Below the pieces are notes generated by a model. That model searched no databases. It was not told the DNA's origin and saw only the letters and a program-made list of their open reading frames with translations. The position numbers and the translations under genes were made by a program. Shown here piece after piece: positions 37,183 to 50,120 of a stretch of 64,000 nt of DNA (positions are counted from its first letter, which is position 1; every line of letters begins with the position of its first letter). This stretch comes from Membranipora membranacea (lineage: Eukaryota; Bryozoa; Gymnolaemata; Cheilostomatida; Membraniporidae). The DNA is taken from assembly GCA_914767715.1 (NCBI GenBank), contig OU612068.1:25978001-26042000 (forward strand), written 5' to 3'.

Positions 37183-39859
37183 TCAGAAATATAACCAAAG
37201 AGCATCTGGTGTTGGACAGGATTCAGCATCGGTAAGCCTCACTTTCAGTGACCTTTTGCCTTCAACAACGCAGACCACACTCTCCTTTCCACCATCTGGA
37301 AATAAAATATGACGCACCTCAACTTATGAAATATTTCTGAATATTTAGGGACCTCTATAAAGGAGCAGCCATGGTGTAATGGTTAGGGCGTGGGTCTTTT
37401 AATCGAGAGGACCCATGTTCAATTCCTGGCGAACCACAGTGGTGTCAGAAAGCGCATCCGACCTCAAATGCTCCTGTGCCACACTAGTACATAAAGTGCA
37501 TAGACCAATACTGATTTTACCGGAAACAAATAAACCAAATAACATCTAGCTTTCTCACATGGTATCACAGGGTATCGGGACAATAAATGAACGTGCGTTT
37601 TATTTAGGGACCTCTATGGATTTCTTTCTTTGTCATTGTCATGTTGTAATGTGGAGGACACCATATAACCATATAGAGTCCTATCAATAAATAGATTGCG
37701 GGTATGCAGTAGGTGCAATAAAAGTGAAACTGCAATATCATTCAAATTGATATTTAATCAAAACCGATATCAATTGATACTTGTAATTATTAGTTAAATT
37801 AAAACCAAGAGGGAAAAAATATTGCTCAAGCTTTGAATCTGAATACTACATTTGAAATACCCGAAAAATGATTTACATCAGAAGAAACATTTGGGATCAA
37901 ACTTCAAATGTTTATAGAAATTTAATTTGAATGACCAAATAAAAAATATCATTTGAATTATTCAATCCTACATGAAGCGTCCATCGTCAAAGTGAATTTG
38001 ATTGTAAATTTGAAATTGACATTTAATTTGGAATCGTCATCGATAGATTGATAGGGATAAAAGTAGATCTCAAATTTGTCTCTGCTCTCAAAATATACAA
38101 AAATTATAGCTATCCACAGGTGCATGGATGTTGCACATGGGAATTCATGAAGTATGTAGATTTGCTCAAGATTAATTCATAAGCTATTTTCACCTGTACG
38201 TATTACAACAGCTAATACTTTGATTAGGCTGAAAAGGCGTTTTATCATCACAAGTCATGTGACCTTCAGGGAGTCATCAAAACAAGCAAATGAACAAAGT
38301 ATGCATGAGCATTTTTTAAGTGAAAGTAAGAAGCTGAGAGACCATTAAGCCCACAAGTTATGATGAAAAACCATGCTGAGGAGCATCTAGGTTCTATGTT
38401 ATAATTTTCATTCTAATTTTAATCCCTCTAAAAAGTGCCCTCACAACAAAAAGGTGCTCTTGTAAGAGTCTACCTTTATGAAATATGCAAAGTATGTCGA
38501 CGGTAATAAGAAGTAAAACTGATCAGAAAGGAACCTTATTACGACTTCGTGACAAATAAAGCTGAACCAACTTACTTCTATGTTTGAGAAGTTTAAAACT
38601 AGCTCCTCCTACTTCGGCCAGCCATTCAAAGACATGGTTATCACACATGGAAACAGTTTGAGGCGCTGGATTTAAGCTGGGCTGAAACAGTATTAAACAT
38701 TTGTCAAGGAATTTTAAAATTTAACACAATCATACCATCTTATGACTAAGAACATACCTGATCTAACACCGCCATATCACATAATATGTGACCATGGAAA
38801 GCTCTTGTAAGATTGAGGAAACATGGGGGGTCTTTTGACTAGTTTGATTTGATAACGATAACTCTGGTTATATATCAGTAGAGAAATTTATGAGTCATGA
38901 GAAAAACTCCACGTACCGTTGTTATTAGAGTGTTTCCAGATGGATCTACTGTGAAATGACCTTGAGAATAGTAAGTTAGTCCAGATCCTTGTACCCTTCT
39001 TGTATTGAAAGTATTAATAACAATGAAGTGTCGTCCATCCGCGACCCCATCCAATGCGTATATGTCATATCTCATAAACTGATCATGGTTTGCTAAAAAA
39101 AATAATTACTAAGCAGTTGAGAAAATTTTATAGTTTACATTTACATGAGCAACTGGAAACTGTAAAATGGAATCAAAAAAAAGAAAAGAAAATTGAAAAC
39201 CAGAGCATTTGTGCCATGCTGAGTTTTAAGTTACCTTTTGTCATGTACTGGTAAGGTAGTATGATGATTTCGTAGGATACCGGATCGAATGTCACAAAAG
39301 TCGTGGTTTCCTGGTCTCTTAATCTTCCTCTACCATAACCTCTATAGGAGCTCTTCAATCTGAGTGTTGGGCAATATTCAGCAAAGTATTGACCTACTAA
39401 AACTTGAAAATGACATAATAAGTTATGTTAGGTGAATGCATAGTATGTAATCTACGGAGAGCTCAATTAATCTCAGATATATTATATTGACTCAGTATCC
39501 AAGTCTTCACTTATCTATAATCAATCTGTATCAGTTATAATTTTGAAATGAGCCATGCCAAACTTTAAGATTTAGAGTAGACATTGGGAGGAGCTAGCAT
39601 AGTTCTTCATCTAGATTTTAGAAAAGTCAATGCTCAAAAAATCCACAACCCACTATATAAGTGCATCCAACTGGACAACCTTGTTTACCTTCGGTAAATA
39701 CCTTTAATATGATAGTTACCCATGGATTCAATTCAATTGGCCTATCGTTATCGTATATCTTGGTGTTGGTTATATTCAACATACATTAGATGTAAGCTCA
39801 CCTGTTAAAAAGATGAGTTGCTCATATTGGAAGCTCATAGCAGAAGGTAAGATCTTCAT
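37183..39859 (-). CDS. A3: small secreted protein of the A family, five exons, intact
   Basis: Exons 39802-39859, 39235-39396, 38917-39092, 38576-38681, 37183-37295; 615 bp, 204 aa. Borders and phases match the other members. Segments: N-terminal MKILPSAMSFQYEQLIFL; exon 2 GQYFAEYCPTLRLKSSYRGY … FVTFDPVSYEIIILPYQYM; exon 3 MRYDIYALDGVADGRHFIVI … GSGLTYYSQGHFTVDPSG; exon 4 two codons longer than in A2/A5 (GASSFKLLKHRS); exon 5 ESVVCVVEGKRSLKVRLTDA … ALWLYF. Four conserved cysteines: one in exon 2, one in exon 4, two in exon 5, enough for two disulfides. Intron 4 carries a SINE with a 17-bp duplication. An AATAAA signal (37024-37029) lies between the stop and B3 exon 1. Function unknown. Confidence 0.75.
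37359..37600 (+). mobile_element. tRNA-derived SINE with 17-bp target-site duplication
   Basis: TATTTAGGGACCTCTAT occurs at 37342-37358 and again at 37601-37617. Between them is a tRNA-like head with A box TGGTGTAATGG(TTAGGG) and B box GTTCAATTCC, then a body with a few AATAAACC-like units. The perfect duplication indicates a young insertion. It is in A3 intron 4; the paralogous introns lack it. Confidence 0.85.
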
Positions 39860-41530
39860 TGTGATGCTCTCTTTTGACTGAATGTGAATGGGTTAGTTCA
39901 CATTTTGTTTTCTTAAATTTCAAGGAATAAAGGGTAATAAAATAAAAATATATTCCCCTGGTAAACTGTTGTTCATGGTAAAATTGGCTTGAGATGTAGA
40001 TACTTTCCAGTTCCATTATCCTTTGTCTTAATTAATGTGACTTGTGCATCTGTGTATTGCTGCGTCAAACAAAGAGGGATTATTTATTTCTTGTCTATTT
40101 TTCTACATCATAAAACAAAATGTGTGTTAATCGGTTCCCTACAGATCTGCTGTGGTACATGCATGTTTGGTTTCAGGCGCTTCAAGTCAGAAGCTGTATA
40201 TCATGGCTCCTGCAAATAAAGGCTCTTGGCAATCAATGATTATAAAGATCACACATCAGTAGAGATACTTGTGGATCAAGATTCATGACAGGCCTTTGTT
40301 TCGGGATTGTGGCTAGAGATTATCCCAAATTAAATACCTTACCTTAAAAGCAACACATACGCAGTACATATTGATGCATTAAACTTTTTCCTTTATTCTA
40401 ATTTGTTCACTTTTTGCCAGGATTTGGATGTGCGGCAGATGAGAGTCTTGACAAGTTGTAGTCTTATTGGGTAAAATGGGAAAACAAGCGAAGGGATTAT
40501 TTCTTTCCTGACTGATCCAAGCCTGTTTATACACAAGTAATTATGTAAGCTTTGTCCTGGCTTTGATTGAGCAATTAATTTTGCAAGTTACAAATAATTT
40601 AGGTTCCATTTGTCAATTGGTCTCACCATGCACCTTTTTTTTTATCATTTATGATGATTTGACACTTTGTGATAGAGGTGAAGTTGTTGGGGTTTGTTTA
40701 GCTGCAGCTTGCGGTCTAAGTTAATCTGTTGACGCATAAGCTCCTCAGCTCTAATACCTTTAGCAATAACAGGTGTGTCTTAAACATTACAATCCCATTG
40801 GATAAGCTTTTAAAATGTACAAAATGTGCTGGTGCGATAATGGAAACCATAACAATTCTTTTCAACTATTACGTAGATCTAATCTGCTGTACTTTAAGTG
40901 GTTTCCTGCTTAGCACTCACAACTCTAAAACACTTGAGGATTGTATTTGCTAGAGCGGCGTCAGCCCAGACTGAACAACTACACATAAAAAATAATAATT
41001 TATTATAAATGTTTGGGTCACCCATGTAAAGGCTAGTTTTTGCAAATGAACTGATAGTATTGCTATTACCAAAAAAAAACTAATTTTTTGCGTAGAAATT
41101 AGGTTGTACACAAATTCATTGCTTTTAGTTGTTGTGTATATTCTAAGTTACTGTTTTCGATTCATTTTCTTGAAAGGTCACATCAGAGGAATCAGCACTT
41201 TCCTGTGTGATACCTCTCTACAGCCAAGGACGCTGCCGTGTTATACACAGCTATGTATTCTGATATATGCCACAGATTATATATCTGAGTAAATACCGTA
41301 TTCAAGATGAAAGAGCGCAAATGTTTAAAAATATAAACAACCAGAAGCCCAACTCACATTTTTGTCCAAGTTCGCCAGGCGACGTCAAAAAACATCATAG
41401 ATTATGAAAATTTCAAGACAGCATAATTCTGACAGTGATATCGGACATTATGGCATACGAAGAAGCTCAAAGTGGCAGACAAACTTCTGGGGAAATAATT
41501 CCTGACAATGATCGTGTAAAAAATCAGGGT
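39860..41530. repeat. A-gene upstream block, copy 3
   Basis: Contains AAGGGTAATAAAATAAAAAT, TGCATGTTTGGTTTCAGGCG, GACAGGCCTTTGTTTCGGGA, AGCGGCGTCAGCCCAGACTG and CCGTATTCAAGATGAAAGAG in the same order as the other copies. No coding exon is supported. Confidence 0.7.
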
Positions 41531-41609
41531 GGGTACAGAATATCTTATATATATATTATGTTTAAAAAAATAATGTTACTTATTATGTTAAGGATTTAAT
41601 TAAAATGTA

Positions 41610-41626
41610 AGATATGATTATATATA

Positions 41627-41667
<41 letters not shown>

Positions 41668-41708
41668 ATAGATATAACTATATATTTGTGTGCATATATC
41701 TATATATA

Positions 41709-41740
<32 letters not shown>

Positions 41741-41745
41741 TGTAT
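41610..41745. repeat. TA/TG microsatellite
   Basis: Long (TA)n followed by (TG)n and (CG/TG)n, about 750 bp beyond the end of the B2 remnant. Confidence 0.9.
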
Positions 41746-41847
41746 GATTACTGATATGAACAATTTTCATTACAAGCTAATTCTTTTGGATAAACAAGTT
41801 GATAAGACTGCTGAGCAGCCTTGACTAGAGAATTTAAATCAACTTAA

Positions 41848-42370
41848 AGACTACGGCCGGACCACAGCAATATAAAGTCTGGCAGCTAGTTCTGCAGTAA
41901 TTATGAAATATCTTCACATTTAGAAAATACAGAGCACTTTAGGGTAAAAATGATGTACAGTGTTAGAAATGTCCTCCCTTCTCACCAAAGAGCTATGATG
42001 TATTCGTGTAGCCTAGTGCTGTGCCAACCTAATAAACTACTACTTCAAAATACTTTTAATCACCATTCCTGTCACATAAGTTCAAAATAAATATTGTTCC
42101 ATTGTCAGGAGACATTTTACAACAGTAGATAACTTCATTTACGAATTTATACAGTTCTCTCAAGTAGATACAAGTGATAGTTTATTGGGCTGGTTCAGCA
42201 CTAAGCTTCGCAAATACCTCATACCTCATTTATGAGAAGGGAGGACAATTTCTAACACTATACATAATATTTACCCAGAAGTGCTCTGAATTGTCTAAGT
42301 GTGACAATATTGCGTAACTATTGCAGAACTAGCTGCCAGACTATGTATTGCTGTGATCCTTCTGAAGTCT
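41848..42370. mobile_element. palindromic MITE flanked by TTAA
   Basis: 523 bp. It begins AGACTACGGCCGGACCACAG and ends with the near complement CTGTGATCCTTCTGAAGTCT, with TTAA directly outside both ends (41844-41847, 42371-42374). The arms pair over about 130 bp (GTCCTCCCTTCTCA against TGAGAAGGGAGGAC). The paralogous site after B4 reads AACTTAAGCCAG uninterrupted near 9528, giving an empty site with a single TTAA. TTAA targeting is typical of piggyBac elements. Confidence 0.85.
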
Positions 42371-42498
42371 TTAAGCCAGTTCCAAACAGCTTATGATCTG
42401 ATGGTAAAGTTTAACCTTACATTTAACATACAAATCTTACCAAAAAACCTGGCCAAAAAAACTGATTTGCTGTATAAATGCAGATATATAAATATAGT

Positions 42499-45021
42499 TC
42501 AACTTTCCTTGAATCTGCACTGCACTGCAATATCCATTTTCCTGAGAGGGATGGTAAAAGCTATATCTTGTAGAGGATTTGAGGTCTTCTGATCGTTGTC
42601 TCCCTCTTTGTCTATTATTTCTGAGATTTTTGGTGGTTCATGGGCGTAGGAATAGAGATCGTAGTCTGCAAAATGCACAGGGGAAACACAAGCGATGTCA
42701 CTATAAGGCAGCATAAGCATAAGGCATGACAGGAGAATGCATGAGGGCGGGGAGTTAACCTAGGTCGAACATATGGAGGCTTCGTAACCATTGTTTTATG
42801 TGTGTGTTGACCTATCTACATGATCCAACACTTCAACATAGTACGGGTCAGCAGAGGAATCCTTCGAGCCCTTGTGATGGAGGCTGTCTGAGCTGATTTG
42901 GCAGCGGAAGAGGTGGTCTATCCTTGACCAGGCTTTCTTTGCAGATTGATGCCTCGGTGGCTTTATTGACTATTTTTTCATTCAGCTGATCTTTTCTTTG
43001 TTCTACACCCCTCTGTCTGCATGCGGTGCATGAATGAAGACCAAAAAGTTTTGTTAAGAGCCGTTTGGGCTTGTGGTTTGTCCTCAATCGACTCACATTG
43101 AATGGCTCAGCAACTGTGGCTACAAAGTTCAATCTTTTCCGACAAAACTCGAATCATAAACTTTATACAACATTTTCTTGCAAGTAAATTTCAATTTACC
43201 ATAAAGTTGCATTGCACTCACTGTTTATGTATTTGCAATACCATATTTTACATTGTCCCACAAGCAATGTCAAAAATTGTTTTGCAGTTAAAAATACGAG
43301 TCTGATTCTTCAGTATTCAGGCCATCATTGCATATTAAAAGAGAATGCATATGAGACAACTTGACTTACTAGAATTTTGTTCAGGATCTGAATTACGATC
43401 AGGGTAGTCTAAGCGGTACATGTGGGCGTGATGGAACCCACACTTGTGTGGTTTTTTGTCTATCAGCAGGATCCAATACTGCAACATGGTATGGCTCTAC
43501 AGCGGAATGCTTGTGGTGTAGTAAGAATGTTTTATTTAACACCTGAAAACTCTCAACACAAGGTTCATAGAAATCTAACTTTTAACTCGATCTAGTACAA
43601 TATGGGTTGCACACATTTATAGCAGCCACCCCTCATTGGTCAGTAGACTGTAGTGGAATTCAAATAAAGCACCCCCAACTCTTCCATGTTAGCCAGCAGG
43701 CACTTTAAATATCTGAGCTACCTCCTACACTGAGCTTCCATAAATGTATATTGGTAAAATTAGGTTGCATTGATGAATTTGGTCCTCATAAATCATTTAA
43801 ACTGCCAGTTTGTCTGAGATTGTGCACCTTCGAAACCACTCCGGTTATCATGTCAGAAGAAAAATTACTACTGTGGACATTATTATCTTGAGAAGGAGAA
43901 AACAAGACTTTTTCATCCCAAGGCTTTAGACATAAAAGTTTTCCCAATACATAGACATTGGTGAGATGAGATGTAACACTGATACCAAAAGATTATTGGA
44001 AGCAGTAAACAAAGAATTTTGACTATAGTATATTATGTTAGATATGCATCCCTAGAACATTAAATTAATAATATCACAGAGTGAGGATACATATAATAAG
44101 GATAAATGATATCCTTACTCTGTGATAATATTATCATAGATATAGCTATATCCTTACTCTAGACTAATATTAAGTCTATGACCCTTACCCTTACCAATTT
44201 AACAATGACATAATGTTAATATACGTTAACAAAATTATTAAAATCATTAAACATTTATTTTCTGAGATGCTAACAGTAACACTGAGAGCTATGTGCAAGA
44301 TTCTTGAGTTATTCTATTTTTTTTGCGCTATCCATATTATCGGAAACTTGTAACCAGCAAAATAAGCAATATCTATGTCAAAACTTATGTTTTTAGCCTT
44401 CAAGTTTTAAAATGAATTTTTGCTATTCCTGTCTGACCCCTTCTGCATTGCAGCCTCAACCCTGACACTTGACACCCTTTGCCGCAACTGCGTCAACTGA
44501 AATTACACCAATTTCAGATCGAAAAAAAATCCAAAAGTCAGTATCTAAGATAGCTGAGCAGCATGCAGGTGACTAACCAATCAAAATTTGGGTGAAACAA
44601 GATGCTGTACTTGCCAGCTCTAATTATTTCCGAGACTTTGATCATAGGGATTGATGATTGATGCCCTTGAAGAGGATTTAGGATCATTAATGTTCCTATC
44701 TGCCCTATCTCAGTGCTCAGTGTAACCATTTCCAGAGAATAGGCGATCATCATTTACAGGGAATTGTAGTTGTACATACTGCACAGAATTTCATGATGCA
44801 TTCAGATAATGCAATTTAATTAGTTTGCCTATTGCCCATATATGCCCTTTACTGTATTTACATTAATGTTCAATTGTTAAATTAACAAATATCCAACCTA
44901 AACAGCCAAGAGACACAAACCAGACTGCAACTAATGTGTGACCGATACCATAGAGAAAACGGGTTTTGCACACGAAACTTAGACTATATATACATACCTC
45001 ATTCACACGGAAGAAAGACAT
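42499..45021 (-). pseudogene. B2: deletion remnant of a B receptor
   Basis: Exon 1 survives (44998-45021, MSFFRVNE, donor GTATGT). The signal exon, propeller, stalk, membrane exon and first tail module are not found. A tail-module-2 remnant starts at 43370 and loses homology at about 43512. The last exon is present at 42499 to about 43026 but has a deletion near 42706-42740 that shifts frame and has lost its acceptor (CATGCGGTGCATGAATG in place of the CAG border). The C-terminal segment (SYAHEPPKISEIIDKEGDN … CRFKES) is still open. Unrelated AT-rich DNA fills 43512-44990. Confidence 0.75.
43513..44990. other. foreign AT-rich DNA replacing the B2 ectodomain exons
   Basis: No homology seen to the B introns or exons. 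It includes a perfect 17-bp inverted repeat pair (44073-44089 with 44110-44126, ATCACAGAGT-type arms, one mismatch) with related pieces to about 44165. No coding exon is supported. Confidence 0.5.
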
Positions 45022-45148
45022 TTTCTGGATCATAGACCACTGTCTACTGCCAAACTAATATCCACCTAGCTAGAGTCTGAAACATTGTAGCGCCATCAAC
45101 GAATGCCAAACAGCAAACTGTACACTTATCAGCAGCTAACATTGATCT

Positions 45149-45154
45149 TTTATT
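45149..45154 (-). terminator. polyadenylation signal for A2
   Basis: AATAAA within the conserved CCAGGCAATAAAAGATCAATG, about 175 bp after the stop codon. The identical context follows A1 (56249-56254) and A3 (37024-37029); A4 has AATATA. Confidence 0.6.
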
Positions 45155-45329
45155 GCCTGGATACGCTTAATCTCCTTTGTTGAAACCAATACATTTTTTT
45201 CACCTTTTGCTCTGACACATTTATTCAAAAAACCACAGATTGTCTCTATTAATGTATTTTGTTATAAGACAGTTGCTCTGATTGGGTCACCAATCACATT
45301 ATTGCATAAATGTTATATTACTGCTCATA

Positions 45330-47770
45330 TCAAAAAAATGACCAAAGAGCATCTGGTGTTGGACAGGATTCAGTATCAGTCAGCCTCACTTTCAGTGACC
45401 TTTTACCTTCAATGACGCAAACCAGACTCTCCTTTCCTCCAACTGTAAATAAAATAGGTTGAAACATTTTCTGACTGAATATGTGAACTTATATTTAGGA
45501 ACTTGTGGATTTGGTTGTCATATTTTGTAAATTAGTATTTAGGTTTAGACTGCCGTTGCTTGTTGGAAAAGGCAGGATATCAACAACATCACTCCACCAA
45601 AACGAATACTTGAACTGTCCTCTCAGTAAATTGTGGGTATACAGTAGATCCAAAAGCGTGAGGAATTTGGGCAAAACTTTCCTTCATGTGTGACAACCGT
45701 GAAGCTGCCACCCTAATCAACTTGATATTTGAATAAATTTGGTGTTTAAATCACAAATCACATAGAGAAAATAATTAATTGTTCTGGATTCAAAGTTGAA
45801 TATAAATTTGAGTATAACAATGAATATACCTAAGAAGATTATTATACCAAAAGCTAATTCAAAGAACTAATTAAAACTTTGCTTTTTGTCTAGGTTAGTG
45901 CAGGGACACCAATCACTATATATCATTTAAAGCGCTCAAAAAGATATACATCCCCAGATACTCACAAATTCTATAATATTATTAGAAAGTTTGGATTTTG
46001 AAGTAGCCCTTCCACCATAGGCTCCAAGTCTGCAGTGGAGGCAGTAAGCTTAGAAATGATATCCGATATCAAGTGATCTAGTATTATAAGGTATTTATGA
46101 ATGATAGATCACTTATTTTGTTAAGCATGCCTCATGTCCTCATGTCTAAACCCTGGGAAGATCCAGGCAGGACCCAACAAAATTTTGAAGATTAGAATTT
46201 CAATCATTTACGGCAGGTATGGTTCACGCTAGGTGCCTATTTTGTTACCCACACTGTTACAAGCATTCCGATGCTACAAAAGAATCACATCTGTCAATTC
46301 TGCTTTAAGCGGTGTGAATATACAAATGTTATATGTGTTTCTTCATACACAATATAGTTCAGATGATTCGACTCTATAACAGTTAAAGCTAAACCAACTT
46401 ACCCCTATGTTTGAGAAGTTTGAAACCTGCTACTTCAACAAAAAACTCAAATATATGGTTGTCACACATGGATACAGTTTGAGGAGCCGGATCTGAGCTG
46501 GGCTGTAACAGAAATAAACATTTGTGAGTCATCAAGCACTCCAGTATAATACCAGTCTAACCATATGACAGCTTGTCTTATTTTTCGCTATAATTGGTAA
46601 ATAGTGACATGTTACCAATGCGAGCTAAGACTAATCAGTCTGGTATTTTTAAAGCTGAGAAAAGAAAACAAAGTTATCATAGATGGTTTAGTACATGACT
46701 GACCCAAACTTCAACATATCAAAAATATGGCCCTGTGGGAAGGGAATGCTCTTGTAAGATTTAGGAAGACTCAAGAATCAGATATCCTGAAATTTGATTT
46801 CAATTTTAGAAACAATTAGAATTTAATGACTATAATAAGAAGAATAACATGTACCGTTGTTAAAAGAATGTTTCCTGATGAAACTGCTGTGAATTGACCT
46901 TGAGAATAATATGTGAGACCAGATCCTCGCACTATCTTCTCATTATTAATATTGAAAACAATAAACTCTCGTCCATCGTCAACTCCGTCCGATACATATA
47001 CATCAAATGTCATAAACTGAAAACGAGTTGCTAAAAATAAATAATGTAATAAATAAAAAAAACCGAGAATTGTTTTGCACAAGAAAACAGAATCGAATGA
47101 GAAGGGTGTTTGCGCCATGCTGAGTTAGTTTTAGAACTTACAATGCTGCCAGTATTATTGCTGTAAGAGTTGATAACCGAAAGTTGTATAGTAATTAGGG
47201 ATTGTAGGTTGCATCAATCAGTGAAAAAAAATGAAAAATTAATAATGGCTCCATTTTTTCTCAGAATTGGAGTTCACCTTTAAAACACCATTTATTTACC
47301 TATTGTCATATACTCGTAAGGTAGTATGATGATTTCCTGGGATACCGGATCGAATGTCACAAAAGTTGAGGTTTCCCGATCTCGCATTCTAGAGTTACCA
47401 TATCCTCTGTAGGAGCTCCTCAATCTCAGTGTTGAGCAAAGTTCAGCAAAGTATTGACCTACTAAAACTAGAAAATAAAATAGCGATGTCATCTAGCTTT
47501 TAAGATAACATCAAAGCTCAAAATAGTTTAAACCTCACAAAGCCACTGATATAACTGCAAACACCATGACAGCCTTCTCCAAATTCTGTAGGAACCCTGT
47601 AACCGATCTCTGTATACTTTAACATGACAATTTAATCAGTCCCAGAGGCCTACCGTTAACAGTTTATCTTGTGTGTTAAGTATATTCACCATTTAATAAG
47701 ATGTAGGCTCACCTGTTAAAAATATAAGTTGCTCTTGTTTGAAGATCTTAGTAGAAGGTGAAATCTTCAT
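45330..47770 (-). CDS. A2: small secreted protein of the A family, five exons, intact
   Basis: Exons 47713-47770, 47300-47461, 46855-47030, 46403-46502, 45330-45442; 609 bp, 202 aa. Phases 1,1,0,1 as in the other members. N-terminus MKISPSTKIFKQEQLIFLT (the internal Met of A1, A3, A4 and A5 is Lys here, which supports the first ATG as the start). Exon 2 has GQYFAELCSTLRLRSSYRGY; exon 3 MTFDVYVSDGVDDGREFIVF … SGLTYYSQGQFTAVSSG; exon 5 ESLVCVIEGKRSLKVRLTDT … ALWSFF. Polyadenylation signal AATAAA at 45149-45154 (complement). The gene is followed 308 bp later by the B2 remnant, so A2 appears to have survived loss of its partner. Confidence 0.75.
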
Positions 47771-50120
47771 TGTGACACTCTCTTGACTGATCGTGAATGG
47801 GTTAGGTCACATTTTGTTTTTTTAAATATTAAGGAATAAAGGGTAATAAAATGAAAATATATTCCCCTGGTAAACCATTGTTCTTGGTTAATTTGGTTTG
47901 AGAGATGGAGAGTTTTCAGCTCCATTATCCTTTGTCTTAATTAATGCGACTTGTCTATCTGTGTATTGCTGCATCAAACAAAGAGGGATTATTCATTTCT
48001 TGTCTTATTTTTCTACATCATAAAACGAAATGTGTGTTAATCGGTTTCCTACAGATCTGCTGTGGAACATGCATGTTTGGTTTCTGGCGCTTCAAGTCAG
48101 AAGCTGTACATTGTAGTTCCTATAAATAAAGTCTCTTGGCAATCAATGATTGTAAAGAGCACACTTCAGTAACGATACTTGTCAATCAGTATTCATGACA
48201 GGCCTTTGTTTTTGGGATTGTGGCCAAAGCTAATCCCAGATTAAATACCTTACCTCAAAAGCAACACACACTCAGTTCATATTGACGCATTAAACTTTCT
48301 CCTTTATTATAATTTGTTCATTTTTGGCCAGGATTTGGATGAGCGGCAGATGAGAGTCTTGTCAAGTTGTAGTCTTATTGGGTAGAATGAGAAAAGAAGC
48401 AAAAGGATCAGTTCTTTCCTGATTAATCCAAGCCTCTTTATACACAAGTACTCTAACTGTACTGTAAGTATGGCCTGGCTTTGATTGCGCAATAAATTAT
48501 GCAAGTAACAAAAAAATAAGGTTCAATATGTCAATTGGTTTCACTGTGCACCTCTTTTTTATCACTGATGATGATTTGACACTTATGGTTAGGGGTGTAG
48601 TGGTTAGGCCTTTGTTTAGTTACAGCTTGTGGTCAAAGCTATTCTCCTGATCAAACTTTTATATTGACACATTAGTTTCTTAGCTGTAATACCTATACTT
48701 TCAGGTTCTGTTACCAATTACCTTAGGAGGTTCTGTTTAGCAATAACAGGTGTGTCTTAAACATTAGTATCCTATTGGTTAAGCTTGTGAAGTGTACAAA
48801 AACTGCTGTTGGGATAATCTAAACTTTAACAATCCTTATCAGCTATAACCATAGACTTAGACAGGACACTGTATATAGCTGAAGTGAGGCACATAATTAT
48901 GGTGACGTGACGTCACTGGAGGGTGTAGAAACAGTGATTTTTACTCATAGCTATCATTGATTTACCGTTCCCAGCTCGGGTTAAATATTGATAACTCAAC
49001 TGACTCAACTGGCCTTTGAGCTACGAAGCTAAACAGACTATCAAAATGATCACCAGAAGCTGCTGAATCTATTGTAATTTTCAAACTCAAAATTTCAACA
49101 AAATTGTTTGAGATATAAACATTTAATCAGGACTGAAACTGCAAAAAGAATTATAGCTTTAAGTCTATGCACCGTTTTAAATAGCTTGCTCTTTTGATAA
49201 TATTTAAGCTATGGAGCTAAACCGACTATCAAAGTGATGGTCAGAAGCTGCTGAATCTATTGCAATTCTCAAACTTTCGATTGAAGCCAGTTGAGTTATC
49301 AACATTTAACCCGAGCTGGGAACGGTAAATCAATGACAGCTATGAGTAAAAATCACTGTTTCTACACCCTCCAGTGATGTCGCGTCACCATAATTAAGTG
49401 CCTCACTGCCTCAATGCTAATGCTCCATACAGTGTCCTGTCTAGGTTTATTATTAAGTCTATGGCTATAACGTAGACCTAATATGCTGTACTCCAAGTGG
49501 TTTCCTGCTTAGCAGACAGAACTTAAGAATACTTGAAGGTTGTATTCGCTAGAGCGGCATAAGCCCAGACTGTACAACTATACATAAAAAATAATAATAT
49601 TTATTATAAATGTTTATGGTCACCAATGTAAAGGCCAGTTTTTGTAAATGACGAACTGATAGCTTTGCTATTACCAAAAAAACTTTTCATGATTTTTTAC
49701 ATAGAAATTGGATTGTGCACAGTTTTATTACTCGCAGTTCTTGGACCTTCAACTAAGGTATAAAATCAGTTACTGTACTAATTTAACCTGATGATGCCTC
49801 TCTACAGCCAAGTACTCTGCCGTGTTATACACAGCTATGTATTGTGATACATGCCACAGATCATATGACTAAGTAAACACCGTATTCAAGATGAAAGAGC
49901 ACAGATATCAACAACTAGAAGCCCAACTCACATTGTTATGTCCAAGGTGGCCAGGCGACATCAGAAAACATCATAGATTATGAGCATTTCAAGACAGCAC
50001 ACTTCTGACAGTGACATTGGACATTATGGCATACGGAGAAGCTCAAAGTGGAATACAAGTTCCGGGAAAAGAAACAATTCTTAACAATAGAAGTGTAAAA
50101 AAACAGGGAGGGTAAAGAAT
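47771..50120. repeat. A-gene upstream block, copy 2
   Basis: Same landmarks as the other blocks (47830-47870, 48197-48215, 49541-49575, 49880-49900). It is interrupted by the MITE at 48849-49464. No coding exon is supported. Confidence 0.7.
48849..49464. mobile_element. MITE family CCATAGACTTA, copy 2
   Basis: 616 bp with terminal CCATAGACTTA and TAAGTCTATGG, flanked by CTATAA (48843-48848 and 49465-49470). The paralogous block near 61655 reads CAGCTATAACGTAGATC without the insertion, which gives the empty site. Arms pair over about 140 bp (TACACCCTCCAGTGA, AGTGATTTTTACTCATAGCT). A second internal pair of direct/inverted phrases (GCTAAAC(A/C)GACTATCAAA) lies near 49028 and 49218. Confidence 0.85.
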
